This document shows positions 1 through 7,689 of a DNA stretch of 64,000 nt, piece after piece (position 1 is the first letter of the stretch; each line of letters begins with the position of its first letter). Source of the stretch: Desulfosporosinus fructosivorans (GTDB lineage Bacteria; Bacillota; Desulfitobacteriia; Desulfitobacteriales; Desulfitobacteriaceae). The DNA is taken from the NCBI RefSeq assembly GCF_004766045.1, contig NZ_SPQQ01000007.1:124001-188000 (forward strand), given 5' to 3'. Position numbers and translations under genes: made by a program. Under the pieces are notes generated by a model. It was not told the origin of the DNA. It was given only the letters and a program-made list of their open reading frames with translations, and did no database searches.

Positions 1-34
1 ACGAGTTAACCAACATAAGAAAAGAGGAGACTTT

Positions 35-466
35 ATGTATCTTTTTAACCGATCTATTTCGATCAATGTCCGATCAGCCGACAAAAAATTACTTACGGTG
101 GATGGCTTTTTCCTAGACAGTCACCATGAACTTTGTATAACTCTTGGAGTTGACTTGGAGAGTAATACAATTGTTTCTGCCAACGGTGAATTTCTTCGTG
201 TTCCCCATACAGACTGTGAGCAAAGTCATAATCTAATAAACAACCTTGTAGGTATTAACCTAGACCGTAATGTACGCAAGCAGATTCAAAGGGCGGTGGG
301 CTTAAACTATGGCTGTACTCATCTAACGGACCTTACGCTTGAGTGTGTAAAAGGATTGCTTCAAGCAAAATTTCAATTGATGCATCTTACAATGCAAGAG
401 GAAGAAATTAATACTATAGTCGAACAATATCTAGAGGGAAGCTGTCTGCATTATAAAACTATGTAA
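35..466 (+). CDS. DUF2889 family protein
   Basis: Function unknown. The 143-residue product resembles DUF2889: an N-terminal strand-rich part (residues 5-55), a VGINLDRNVRKQIQRAVG helix region (about 73-90) and the GCTHLTDL motif near residues 94-101, which is the family hallmark. No signal peptide or membrane segment is visible, so it is probably cytoplasmic. An AAGAGGAG ribosome binding site lies 7 bases before the ATG. Its promoter and any upstream partner lie outside the window. It is transcribed convergently toward the 46-codon gene that ends 10 bases downstream. The family call comes from remembered motif similarity, so the role stays open. Confidence 0.72.
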   Translation: MYLFNRSISINVRSADKKLLTVDGFFLDSHHELCITLGVDLESNTIVSANGEFLRVPHTDCEQSHNLINNLVGINLDRNVRKQIQRAVGLNYGCTHLTDLTLECVKGLLQAKFQLMHLTMQEEEINTIVEQYLEGSCLHYKTM

Positions 467-475
467 GACCTTTCG

Positions 476-616
476 TTAACGTTTTGGATTTGTATAAGCA
501 ATTAGGATAGTCTCTTGGCCATTTGACCGCGAGGTATTGAATTTAGTTTCTAAAGCTTTAACCTCTTCAATTTGGCTATTCGTTAAATCAGAGAATAAGA
601 TTTCGGATCGATTCAT
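476..616 (-). CDS. 46-aa hypothetical protein
   Basis: A short reading frame on the minus strand starts at ATG 614-616 behind a strong GGAGGTGAAGA site, so it is likely translated. The product begins MNRSEILFSDLTN and ends AYTNPKR. It is charged, lacks cysteines and membrane segments, and has no family I recognise. The middle part (TNSQIEEVKALETKFN) should form an amphipathic helix. It converges on the DUF2889 gene. A small soluble protein or a regulatory peptide are both possible. Support rests on the ribosome binding site and the uninterrupted frame. Confidence 0.5.
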   Translation of the reverse strand: MNRSEILFSDLTNSQIEEVKALETKFNTSRSNGQETILIAYTNPKR

Positions 617-823
617 TTCTTCACCTCCTTTGGTTATTACTTACCCCATAAGAGCAACTCGTCAATTGCTTCGTAAAAAATGAATAGTGTATCTTGACGA
701 TTAATTATATTGTGCACAATTAATAAATATATATACCTTAAATTAAAGAAGTTAAACAATAGTTCATTATTAAATAAAGGCTTTCATAATAACCATGAAT
801 GTGGTAGTATTATTTTCGACAAT

Positions 824-921
824 GGGGATGGGTGGTGGCTGGTGCTGCCCCCGGACTTCAAATCCGCGTGTCGGGACGCAGAACGTTCCGAGGTGTGTTC
901 GATTCGCACGCATCCCCGCCA
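824..921 (+). tRNA. selC: tRNA-Sec (anticodon TCA)
   Basis: This is the selenocysteine tRNA that reads UGA in selenoprotein messages. The unusually long 98-base gene has an extended acceptor stem (GGGGATG paired with CATCCCC), a long variable arm, the anticodon loop CTTCAAA with TCA as anticodon, a TTCGATT T-loop and an encoded CCA end. A TTTCAT-N17-TAGTAT promoter (782-810) would start transcription a few bases upstream. A perfect hairpin terminator follows at 1026. It shows the organism makes selenoproteins. No selA, selB or selD and no obvious in-frame UGA selenoprotein lie in the window. Confidence 0.95.
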
Positions 922-1022
922 TTTTAGTTCGTACTTCGTAGTTCTAATATCGAAGACCATAGTCGTGATTCGTAGTTTGTGCTTCGTTGTTCGAATACCA
1001 GTAGCGAATATCACATACCAAA
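922..1022. repeat. Degenerate TTCGTAGTTCG-type short repeats
   Basis: Directly behind selC, units such as TTCGTACTTCGTAGTTC, ATTCGTAGTTTG and CTTCGTTGTTCG recur in imperfect tandem. This low-complexity stretch overlaps no convincing gene and lies between the tRNA and its terminator, so it would be part of the precursor transcript. Similar words (GTACGAAG, AACTTCGAACTC) appear again near 4615-4670. Its function is not evident. Confidence 0.55.
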
Positions 1023-1025
1023 TAT

Positions 1026-1049
1026 GAGGCAGCGCGAAGCTGCCTCTTT
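1026..1049 (+). terminator. selC terminator
   Basis: GAGGCAGC pairs perfectly with GCTGCCTC around a GCGAA loop and is followed by TTTG. It is the first strong hairpin downstream of the selenocysteine tRNA and fits a Rho-independent terminator. Confidence 0.75.
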
Positions 1050-1061
1050 GTTATACTAGTC

Positions 1062-1153
1062 AGAAAGTATTACTGCCAGTTATATACTTTCTAAGCATAA
1101 GTGCAATTAGGCGGCCGCCTTCGCAAAGGCTTGGCGCCAGCCAAGTTTTCTTT
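1062..1153 (+). repeat. Composite intergenic repeat, copy upstream of cvpA
   Basis: An inverted repeat AGAAAGT...ACTTTCT (1062-1092) is followed by a GC-rich palindromic section and the signature GCCAAGTTTTCTTT at 1140-1153. The same order of parts recurs in the same orientation downstream of cvpA (2056-2152), so cvpA sits between two degenerate direct copies. The GCCAAGTTTTCT part also occurs inverted behind rpsR (7145-7200). Confidence 0.5.
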
Positions 1154-1267
1154 ATCCTAGTTGGCAGTTCTAATTAGCAGCAGGATTTTCAAGGGCTTAA
1201 AGCGAATATGGTTCAGGTAGTAAGTAGTTAAGACGAAGGTTAGTAGTTAACAATAAGGGGGAACTAA

Positions 1268-1999
1268 ATGAATTTGTTTGATATCCTTATTCTGGGGCTT
1301 ATCTTGTTAGGCGCTTTACGTGGTTATCGACAAGGCCTAATATCTAGTATTGTAAATTTTTTGAGTAGCATTGTAGGTTTCGTAATTGCGGCCTGGAAAT
1401 ACATGTTCGCGCTTCGCTGGGCAGAACAATATTTTCCTCTCCAGCAATGGTTGGAGCCTGTAATCTATAGGGCGATACTTCCCGCGGTTCAGTCAAAAGC
1501 CTCTTCTTTGCAAAATCAAGCACTAGGCAATATTTGGGGAGCACTACCTCAGGAATGGCGTAGCTTATTTGAGAATGTATCGGTTGACCAGATGCCGCAA
1601 GCCATCGAACAAGCGACACATCAATTGGCAGGGCTATTTACAGAACGCATCTTAAGCCTTATTGCTTTTGTTTGTGTTTTTTATATTGTGGTGTTTATTA
1701 TTCAGTTGATATTTTCGATACTCCTTAGACCCTTCGGCAGTTGGGGGGGATCTTTAAATCACGGAGGTGGTCTTCTGTTTGGAGGGCTGGCTTCTATTAT
1801 TGGTCTGTCCGTTATAGCAGGACTATTTTCGCCCCTCATACAGATGGGGGTTGGCGGAAGTTTTAACGATCTGATTCAGAGTTCATCCTTTTATCCATAT
1901 TTAGTGGAAATCTTTCGTGTATTGGATCAAGTGTTTAGAGCACAACTCAGTCAAAAACTACTTGAACCATTGTCACAGGGGCAAGGAGTTTGGTTTTAG
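1268..1999 (+). CDS. CvpA family membrane protein
   Basis: The 243-residue integral membrane protein matches the CvpA/colicin V production family. It opens with LFDILILGLILLGALRGYRQG, the family's typical first membrane helix and Arg/Gly-rich turn. Further hydrophobic segments lie near residues 30-50, 127-155 and 165-195. Family members are linked to cell envelope integrity, but no enzymatic activity is established. AAGGGGG lies before the ATG. The gene stands alone between two composite repeats, without an evident operon partner. Confidence 0.82.
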   Translation: MNLFDILILGLILLGALRGYRQGLISSIVNFLSSIVGFVIAAWKYMFALRWAEQYFPLQQWLEPVIYRAILPAVQSKASSLQNQALGNIWGALPQEWRSLFENVSVDQMPQAIEQATHQLAGLFTERILSLIAFVCVFYIVVFIIQLIFSILLRPFGSWGGSLNHGGGLLFGGLASIIGLSVIAGLFSPLIQMGVGGSFNDLIQSSSFYPYLVEIFRVLDQVFRAQLSQKLLEPLSQGQGVWF

Positions 2000-2055
2000 T
2001 AGTCCGGCTTCCATTCCTTTGAGTGGCACCTGATGCAATGGGTTATTTTCAGGGC

Positions 2056-2152
2056 AGAAAGTGTAAATGAATGTTTATACTTTCTGGAAGGTCCCTTCTC
2101 GCTGTCCTTGCCTAGGGGCACTCGGCCATATATGGCCTAAGCCAGTTTTCTT
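2056..2152 (+). repeat. Composite intergenic repeat, copy downstream of cvpA
   Basis: It starts with AGAAAGT...ACTTTCT (2056-2085) and ends with GCCAGTTTTCTT (2141-2152), matching the copy at 1062-1153. Between these parts, positions 2090-2123 hold, in reverse orientation, the GAGTGnCCCT...GCGAGAAGGGACC hairpin motif also found at 15451 and 61734. Confidence 0.5.
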
Positions 2153-2238
2153 ATAAATACATATTTCATACAGTGAAGTAGAAAACTTAATATAGGTGAG
2201 GAATATTGATATATTGCTAGTGTGTAGAGGAGATTTTT

Positions 2239-3615
2239 ATGAGTTCGAAAAAAGTGAAATTAGCTTGGGATGAACTAATAATGTCCGAGCAGGAACGTCA
2301 AGCGATTGGCGAATACTTGGCCTTTCTCAGTGAAGGGAAAACTGAGCGAGAATCTTGGCAGATGCTAGAGGGATGGGCCCGAAATGCAGGCTTCATAGAG
2401 CTTGATGAGGTTAAGGGGTTTAAACCTGGGCAAAAGGTCAGTCTTGCAGTTAGAGGTAAAGCAGGTATCTTGGCGATTGCGGGAATTCGGCCAATAAGCG
2501 AAGGGTTCCGGCTAATTGCTGCGCATCTTGATGCTCCCCGGTTAGACATCAAACAGCGTCCTCTTTATGAAGAAGAAGGCTTGGCTTTTTTAAAAACGCA
2601 TTATTATGGAGGAATTAAGAAATATCAATGGACGGCTATGCCGCTTGCTCTTCATGGTGTCGTTATCTTGCGTGATGGGCATATTGTTGAGATAGTGGTC
2701 GGAGAAGCGGATGAAGACCCTATTTTAACGATCACGGACTTGCTTCCACATTTGGCAAAGGATCAATATGATAAAAAATTACGCGAGGCTATAACTGGGG
2801 AAGGGTTAAATCTATTACTTGGACATGATCCATCAAAAGAGGATGGAGAAGAACGTGTGAAGTTGGCAATTCTCCATCTTTTGAAGGATAAATATGGGAT
2901 TGAGGAAGACGACTTTGTTAGCGCAGAGTTAGAGGTTGTACCGGCTGGAAAGGCTCGTTATGCGGGATTGGATCGAAGTTTTATTGCGGGATATGGTCAA
3001 GACGATCGAGTCTGTTCCTTTGCTGCCTGGAAAGCGATTGAAGAGATCGAGCAACCTGAGTGGACAACGCTTGTTCTTTTTGCAGATAAGGAGGAGATTG
3101 GTAGCGATTCCAATACGGGTATGAAAGCACGTTATTTGGAGAACTTTATCGCAGAGCTTGTCACCTTGCAAAATGGAACCTATGACGGATTAATGGTCCG
3201 GCGAGCACTGGCTCGAGCTAAAGCACTATCTGCGGATGTCACCGCTGGATATGACCCTAATTATGCAGAGGTCATGGACAAACGAAATTCGGCCTTTATG
3301 GGTCGAGGGGTAGTGATATGTAAGTATACAGGTTCAAGAGGGAAATCGGAGTCTAGTGACGCTAACCCGGAATTTATAGCTGAGGTGCGCGGAATTTTCG
3401 ATGAAGCCAAAATCTCTTGGCAAACTGCTGAGTTAGGGAAAGTTGATCAAGGCGGCGGTGGAACAATCGCCCAATATATGGCCATTTACGGGATGGAGGT
3501 ACTTGATTGTGGAGTAGGGATACTAAGCATGCATGCACCTTGGGAGATATCTTCAGTCGCAGATGTGATCATGATGATGCGGGCGTATCACGCATTTTTA
3601 GTGTATAAAGATTAA
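2239..3615 (+). CDS. M18 family aminopeptidase
   Basis: This zinc-dependent aminopeptidase of the M18 family removes N-terminal residues from peptides in the cytoplasm. The 458-residue length is normal for bacterial M18 enzymes. Metal and catalytic motifs are all present: AHLDAPRLD (about residue 95), GYGQDDR (about 255), DKEEIGS (about 285) and the C-terminal SMHAPWE with the last histidine ligand. AGAGGAG lies 7 bases before the ATG. A mscS-type gene follows after 30 bases and may be co-transcribed. The closest subgroup is probably the APE1-like M18 enzymes. No key residue appears to be missing. Confidence 0.9.
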   Translation: MSSKKVKLAWDELIMSEQERQAIGEYLAFLSEGKTERESWQMLEGWARNAGFIELDEVKGFKPGQKVSLAVRGKAGILAIAGIRPISEGFRLIAAHLDAPRLDIKQRPLYEEEGLAFLKTHYYGGIKKYQWTAMPLALHGVVILRDGHIVEIVVGEADEDPILTITDLLPHLAKDQYDKKLREAITGEGLNLLLGHDPSKEDGEERVKLAILHLLKDKYGIEEDDFVSAELEVVPAGKARYAGLDRSFIAGYGQDDRVCSFAAWKAIEEIEQPEWTTLVLFADKEEIGSDSNTGMKARYLENFIAELVTLQNGTYDGLMVRRALARAKALSADVTAGYDPNYAEVMDKRNSAFMGRGVVICKYTGSRGKSESSDANPEFIAEVRGIFDEAKISWQTAELGKVDQGGGGTIAQYMAIYGMEVLDCGVGILSMHAPWEISSVADVIMMMRAYHAFLVYKD

Positions 3616-3645
3616 CGCAAAGAAAAGAAAAGGGAGATTTATATA

Positions 3646-4548
3646 ATGAATGTCTCTTGGATTTCAGAAAATATTAATAACTTTGATTGGAATAAATTCG
3701 GAATTGCCGTTTTAAGTACTGTACTTTATGTTGTTGTCATCCTCGTTGCAGCACGTGTTATTTACGGAGTGCTTACTTACTTGCTGAAGCGTATGTTAGT
3801 CGATCGAGAAGTAAAACATCTTCTGGATGAACGTAAAGCAAATACGTTATTTTCCATCCTCAGAAGTATGTTGTTTTACGGGATTAGCATTACAGTTTCT
3901 TTGCATATCCTCGCACGCCTGTTTAACTTTGATACCGGAACACTACTGGCTTCGGCCAGTGTTTTAGGAGTCGCCTTAGGTTTTGGCTCACAGAGTTTGG
4001 TGAAAGACATTATTGGCGGTTTTTTTATTCTTTTTGAGAATCAGTTCTCGGTTGGAGAATTAATAAAAACTGGCGAATTCACGGGTACGATTGAAGAGAC
4101 TGGGATTCGGACGACCCAAATACGGGCATGGGGGGGAGAACTACACATCATTCCCAATGGGAGTATTACTGCGGTTACGAATTTTAGTCGGGGAAAGATG
4201 CTAGCCCAGGTTGAAATTCAGATTCCCTATGATGAAGATTTGGATCGAGCGATGGGAGTTATGAGTGCTGTCTGTGAAGAAGTTAGTGCAGAGTTTGGAG
4301 AAAAAATTATTGAAGCTCCGACAGTCCAAGGTGTAACCCAGTTTGGAGAGCGAAATGTTGTATTACGTGTTATTGCTTTCACTCAACCCAGTGAACAGTG
4401 GAGTCTAGAACGTGAATTGCGTCGGCGAATCCACAGCGCGTTTTTGAGAGAAGGAATTCGTACGCCACAGTTTCAAAGTATTATTATGACTGATCCCATG
4501 AAACGTACAGCCAATGATGAGCAAGATACATTTGTAGAACCCAAGTAA
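3646..4548 (+). CDS. Small-conductance mechanosensitive channel (MscS family)
   Basis: This predicted MscS-type channel would open under membrane tension and release solutes during osmotic downshock. The 300-residue protein has three membrane segments (about 18-40, 65-88 and 95-115). The third carries the Gly/Ala pore pattern SASVLGVALGFGSQSLVKD, followed by the beta domain with GDIIGG/FILFENQFSVGE and a cytoplasmic vestibule. AAAGGGAG precedes the ATG. It lies 30 bases after the aminopeptidase, so co-transcription is plausible. The length matches YkuT/YhdY-like members. Confidence 0.9.
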   Translation: MNVSWISENINNFDWNKFGIAVLSTVLYVVVILVAARVIYGVLTYLLKRMLVDREVKHLLDERKANTLFSILRSMLFYGISITVSLHILARLFNFDTGTLLASASVLGVALGFGSQSLVKDIIGGFFILFENQFSVGELIKTGEFTGTIEETGIRTTQIRAWGGELHIIPNGSITAVTNFSRGKMLAQVEIQIPYDEDLDRAMGVMSAVCEEVSAEFGEKIIEAPTVQGVTQFGERNVVLRVIAFTQPSEQWSLERELRRRIHSAFLREGIRTPQFQSIIMTDPMKRTANDEQDTFVEPK

Positions 4549-4683
4549 AGAAAATAAGTGACATATACGAGTATTAGATGGATCGCGTAGAGGTTAAATG
4601 TGCAGAATCGATGTACGAAGAGAAGTAAGGTATTCAAGATTTGAACCGCAAACTTCGAACTCCGATTAGAGGGGAGCCAACAG

Positions 4684-4878
4684 ATGATTCCGTTACAGGT
4701 AGGGGATATTGTACGTCTGCGGAAACCGCACCCTTGTGGAAGTATAGATTGGAAAGTGATGCGAACGGGCATGGACTTCCGAATTCAGTGTTTAGGTTGT
4801 CAGCACCAAGCCTGGATTCCTCGAATCAAACTTGAACGCAATTTAAAGGAAATTCTACCGCGGGTCGATGAAAATTAG
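4684..4878 (+). CDS. DUF951 family protein
   Basis: This small 64-residue protein carries the conserved DUF951 pattern: VGDIVRLRKPHPCGS, then W-V-R-G-DFRIQCLGC, then IPRIKLE. Two cysteines in CLGC and one in HPCG suggest a metal or redox-sensitive site. The function of the family is unknown. The ATG at 4684 has GAGGGGAG 5 bases upstream and is preferred over a TTG at 4641, which would run in another frame. In many clostridia this gene sits directly before ychF, as it does here. Confidence 0.88.
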   Translation: MIPLQVGDIVRLRKPHPCGSIDWKVMRTGMDFRIQCLGCQHQAWIPRIKLERNLKEILPRVDEN

Positions 4879-4880
4879 GT

Positions 4881-4909
4881 TTGCGGTGTGACAAAACATC
4901 ACATATAAT
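4881..4909 (+). promoter_or_regulatory. ychF promoter with embedded palindrome
   Basis: TTGCGG (4881-4886), a 17-base spacer and TATAAT (4904-4909) form a sigma-A promoter. The spacer consists of TGTGA-CAAAACA-TCACA, a perfect inverted repeat with 5-bp arms and a 7-base gap, resembling a CRP/FNR-like half-site pair. Confidence 0.55.
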
Positions 4910-4950
4910 CTGTAGAGATAGCTTGTCTGTGTATAAAGAGGAGGACAAAT

Positions 4951-6051
4951 ATGACATTACATGCAGGAATTGTTGGTCTACCGAATGTCGGGAAATCAAC
5001 ATTGTTTAATGCGATTACCCAAGCGGGTGCTGAGGCGGCTAATTACCCATTCTGCACGATTGATCCGAACGTTGGAATGGTAGAAGTGCCTGATTCACGG
5101 TTGAAAAAACTAGCAGAGATGGTTCATCCCAAGAAGATAGTTTCAGCAACCGTAGAGTTTGTTGATATTGCCGGCCTTGTAAGAGGCGCGAGCAAAGGAG
5201 AGGGCTTAGGAAATAAATTCCTGTCCCATATCCGCGAAGTTGATGCTATTGTACATGTTGTGCGTTGTTTTGAAGACGAGAATGTGATTCACGTTGAGGG
5301 AAACGTTAACCCTAAGCGGGATATTGAGACGATAGACCTTGAGTTGGTCTTAGCGGACATGGAGAGTGTCGAGAAACGAGCGGATCGCTCGTCCAAACTC
5401 TTAAAGACCGGGGATAAAAAGACTCAAAGCGAAGTGGCACTTTTAGAGCGCTTAAAGGAAGTCTTTAATCAGGGAAAAGGCGCTCGTTTTTTGACGTATA
5501 CGGACGAGGAGCGTGCGATTCTTAAGGGCTTTTCGCTTCTAACTTTAAAACCTGTGCTTTATGTTGCTAATGTCAGCGAAAACGGTCTCTCTACGGCGGC
5601 AGATAATCCTTATGTTCAACAAGTGATGGCTATCGCAGCGGAAGAGGGTGCAGAAGCCGTTGTGGTTTGTGCACAGATTGAAGCAGAGATTGCAGAACTT
5701 GAAGAGGATGAGAAGCAGGGGTTCTTACAAGACCTGGGACTCGAAGAGTCGGGATTAGACCATTTGATTCGGGTTGCCTTTCATTTACTTGGTCTTATGA
5801 CTTTTTTTACGGCGGGACCTATCGAAGTGAAAGCCTGGACAATTCATCAATCAACAAAGGCTCCTCAAGCAGCAGGGGTAATCCATACGGATTTTGAACA
5901 CGGATTTATTCGAGCTGAAGTAGTTGCGTATAATGATTTCGTTGCTAATAATGGATTGAACGGTGCCAAGGATAAAGGCTTAGTCCGCTTGGAAGGAAAA
6001 GAATATATTATGCGTGACGGAGATATCGTTCATTTTCGATTTAATGTTTAG
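4951..6051 (+). CDS. ychF: Redox-regulated ATPase/GTPase YchF
   Basis: YchF is a universally conserved P-loop NTPase of the Obg group that prefers ATP and associates with ribosomes. The 366-residue protein has the P-loop GLPNVGKSTLFNA (residues 9-21), the switch and G3 region DIAGLVRGASKGEGLG, NVSE in place of a canonical NKxD, a coiled-coil arm around residues 130-200, and a C-terminal TGS-like domain ending GDIVHFRFNV. GAGGAGG precedes the ATG. It has its own promoter and precedes the rpsF operon. Confidence 0.96.
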   Translation: MTLHAGIVGLPNVGKSTLFNAITQAGAEAANYPFCTIDPNVGMVEVPDSRLKKLAEMVHPKKIVSATVEFVDIAGLVRGASKGEGLGNKFLSHIREVDAIVHVVRCFEDENVIHVEGNVNPKRDIETIDLELVLADMESVEKRADRSSKLLKTGDKKTQSEVALLERLKEVFNQGKGARFLTYTDEERAILKGFSLLTLKPVLYVANVSENGLSTAADNPYVQQVMAIAAEEGAEAVVVCAQIEAEIAELEEDEKQGFLQDLGLEESGLDHLIRVAFHLLGLMTFFTAGPIEVKAWTIHQSTKAPQAAGVIHTDFEHGFIRAEVVAYNDFVANNGLNGAKDKGLVRLEGKEYIMRDGDIVHFRFNV

Positions 6052-6070
6052 TGTACTCGTTCATCAAACA

Positions 6071-6098
6071 TTGAAAGTTGCTTTTATGAAAATATAAT
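6071..6098 (+). promoter_or_regulatory. rpsF operon promoter
   Basis: TTGAAA (6071-6076), 16 bases, then TATAAT (6093-6098). A second TATAAT at 6101 offers an alternative -10. It lies just upstream of the S6:S18-type leader structure. Confidence 0.65.
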
Positions 6099-6110
6099 GG
6101 TATAATCTCT

Positions 6111-6160
6111 GCTTGTAGACTAAATATTCCCTGCTCCGTTTAACGGGGCCGCTTAGTCCG
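6111..6160 (+). ncRNA. Putative S6:S18 ribosomal protein leader
   Basis: In the rpsF leader, GACTAA (6118-6123) pairs with TTAGTC (6153-6158). Inside, CCGTTTAACGG forms an apical hairpin, and a CCG lies unpaired next to the closing stem (6149-6151). This arrangement, a hairpin with a CCG bulge near the basal stem, is the known autoregulatory target of the S6:S18 complex. The pairing was read by eye and no covariance test was possible. Confidence 0.55.
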
Positions 6161-6175
6161 GGGGGAGGTGCAAAT

Positions 6176-6463
6176 ATGAAAGCGTACGAAATACTTTATA
6201 TCATCCGACCAGATCTAGATGAGGAAGCAACCACAGCACTGGTTGATCGTTTAAGTGGGCTCGTCGCCAACTTTGGTGGCGATAACTTGACGGTTGAAAA
6301 GTGGGGAAAGCGTCGGTTGGCTTATGAAATCCAAGATTACAAAGAAGGCCAGTATATCCTGATGAACTTTGAAGGCGAAGGCCGTACATCTCAGGAAATT
6401 GAACGGGTTATGAAAATTTCCGATGATGTTATGCGTTTCCTGACGGTTAGGAAAGAAGACTAA
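6176..6463 (+). CDS. rpsF: 30S ribosomal protein S6
   Basis: S6 binds the central domain of 16S rRNA together with S18. The 95-residue protein has the family start YEILYIIRPDLDEEA and the LAYEIQDYKEGQYILMNFEGE segment. GGGGGGAGGTG precedes the ATG at 7 bases. It heads the conserved rpsF-ssb-rpsR operon, and S18 from the same operon is its binding partner. The leader carries a likely autoregulatory structure. Confidence 0.97.
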   Translation: MKAYEILYIIRPDLDEEATTALVDRLSGLVANFGGDNLTVEKWGKRRLAYEIQDYKEGQYILMNFEGEGRTSQEIERVMKISDDVMRFLTVRKED

Positions 6464-6480
6464 AAGGATGGTGGGGAAAC

Positions 6481-6891
6481 ATGTTGAATCGAGTCGTTTT
6501 GATTGGCCGTTTAACGAAAGACCCCGAGTTACGCTACTCGCCGAGTGGTGTAGCGGTAACAAACTTCACTTTAGCCATTGATCGTAAATTCAAGAATGCT
6601 CAAGGTGAGAGAGAAACTGACTTCATCCCATGTGTTATGTTTAAACAGCTTGCTGAACTTTGTGCCAACTATCTGGCAAAGGGAAAGCTTGCTTCAGTCG
6701 ATGGACGAATCCAAATTAGAACATACAATGATAAGGATGGCCAAAAACGCTGGGTCACAGAGGTTGTTGCTGAAGATGTTCATTTCTTAAGTCCGAAAGA
6801 CGGCGGGAGTGGCGGCATGGAATCACCCTCTTCAAGCGGAAAGGGTTCGTTCGGACATGAAGTCAATTTGGATGATGACATCCCATTCTAA
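6481..6891 (+). CDS. ssb: Single-stranded DNA-binding protein
   Basis: SSB coats single-stranded DNA during replication and repair. Residues 1-105 form the OB fold (MLNRVVLIGRLTKDPELRY, then FTLAIDRKF and FIPCVMFKQLAE). A flexible Gly/Ser linker follows, and the protein ends in the acidic tip NLDDDIPF, which recruits partner proteins. The length of 136 residues is typical. It lies 17 bases after rpsF and 22 bases before rpsR. Confidence 0.97.
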   Translation: MLNRVVLIGRLTKDPELRYSPSGVAVTNFTLAIDRKFKNAQGERETDFIPCVMFKQLAELCANYLAKGKLASVDGRIQIRTYNDKDGQKRWVTEVVAEDVHFLSPKDGGSGGMESPSSSGKGSFGHEVNLDDDIPF

Positions 6892-6913
6892 GTAAGGGAA
6901 GGGGAGAATTAGT

Positions 6914-7144
6914 ATGAAACGTGAACGCGGACGACGCCCACGTAAGCGGGTATGTAGTTTTTGTGTAGATAAAGTTGTGTCGATGGATTATAAAGAGACA
7001 CACAAAGTACGTAAATATGTGACGGATCGTGGCAAAATATTGCCTCGCCGTATTTCGGGAAACTGCGCAATGCATCAACGTCAAGTGACATTAGCCATTA
7101 AACGTGCTCGCAGTATTGCCTTGTTGCCATATAGCATAGAGTAG
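6914..7144 (+). CDS. rpsR: 30S ribosomal protein S18
   Basis: The basic 76-residue protein (RGRRPRKRVCSFC at the start, TDRGKILPRRISGNC, HQRQVTLAIKRARSIALLPY at the end) is S18, the partner of S6 on 16S rRNA. The SFC...DKV segment suggests partial retention of the cysteine-containing (C+) form. The gene closes the rpsF-ssb-rpsR operon and is followed by an intergenic repeat and a terminator. Confidence 0.97.
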   Translation: MKRERGRRPRKRVCSFCVDKVVSMDYKETHKVRKYVTDRGKILPRRISGNCAMHQRQVTLAIKRARSIALLPYSIE

Positions 7145-7200
7145 AGAAAACTTGGCTGCGATATAGCCTTAGTGAAGGCCGCCGCCGTAGTTTTCTTACT
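7145..7200 (-). repeat. Intergenic repeat with GCCAAGTTTTCT signature, inverted copy
   Basis: Read on the minus strand, this stretch contains CGGCGGCCTTCACTAAGGC and GCAGCCAAGTTTTCT. It matches the repeat at 1108-1153 (CGGCCGCCTTCGCAAAGGC then GCCAAGTTTTCT). The GGCCTT..AAGGC section is self-complementary. Confidence 0.5.
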
Positions 7201-7210
7201 AGTATTTGAT

Positions 7211-7242
7211 AAAGGGAGCGAGAGCTCCCCTTTTCATTTTTT
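7211..7242 (+). terminator. rpsR operon terminator
   Basis: GGGAGC (7214-7219), loop GAGA, GCTCCC (7224-7229), then CTTTTCATTTTTT. It is a compact Rho-independent terminator closing rpsF-ssb-rpsR. Confidence 0.8.
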
Positions 7243-7357
7243 AAGGCGATATATGGTTATGGTTAAATTTTCATAAGACTCAAGTGCAGGAGATTTGCAG
7301 AGCTATCACGAACTGTAATTGGATAGCTTAGAAAATGGACTTTAGGAGGGGGCAACC

Positions 7358-7669
7358 CTGGAAAATTTTGGAGTCGATGTTGTCAAAGGCTTAAGAGCCA
7401 TTGATGAACTAAAAGTCAATTTAATTCAGGCACAGTGGCTTATCCAGCACGGTACATTGAGTGGTTCAGAGGATGAGATGGTCCAAGGGTTGGCTGATCT
7501 TATTGGGATGAGTTATCTGCTTGCAAGGCGGTTGGGGTTTGACTTTTCCCGTCTGGATCGCATGCTTTTACAACGTCTTGAGGGATTGAAAATTTCAGAT
7601 GAAATGAATCTTGAAAATCAGTGGGGAGATTTGAGCTTGCTTTTAAGCTATCTTGCCCCTGAAGATTAA
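7358..7669 (+). CDS. MazG-like family protein with CTG start
   Basis: The 103-residue product fits the small MazG-like proteins of clostridia: an N-terminal helix (VDVVKGLRAIDELKVNLIQAQW), then GSEDEMVQGLADLIGMSYLLARRLG and FSRLDRMLLQRLEG. Its activity is unknown; the fold relates to all-alpha NTP pyrophosphohydrolases, but the EExxE metal motif is incomplete. The first ordinary start codon, TTG 7457, would remove a third of the domain and has no ribosome site. CTG 7358 keeps the frame complete and sits 5 bases behind AGGAGGGGG, so I chose it. It probably forms an operon with the next gene, 20 bases on. Confidence 0.7.
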   Translation: MENFGVDVVKGLRAIDELKVNLIQAQWLIQHGTLSGSEDEMVQGLADLIGMSYLLARRLGFDFSRLDRMLLQRLEGLKISDEMNLENQWGDLSLLLSYLAPED

Positions 7670-7689
7670 GCATAGGAGAATTGGTTAAC

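Noticed and set aside
922..1022. CRISPR array
   Set aside because: The repeat words are 7-12 bases, irregular and without unique spacers of constant length; no cas genes are present in the window.
710..1027. Reading frames of 105 and 76 codons across selC
   Set aside because: They run through the tRNA-Sec gene and the low-complexity repeats, lack ribosome sites and have compositions unlike proteins.
4641..4835. TTG-started 64-codon frame overlapping the DUF951 gene
   Set aside because: It is out of frame with the conserved DUF951 protein, which has the better ribosome site and clear family motifs.
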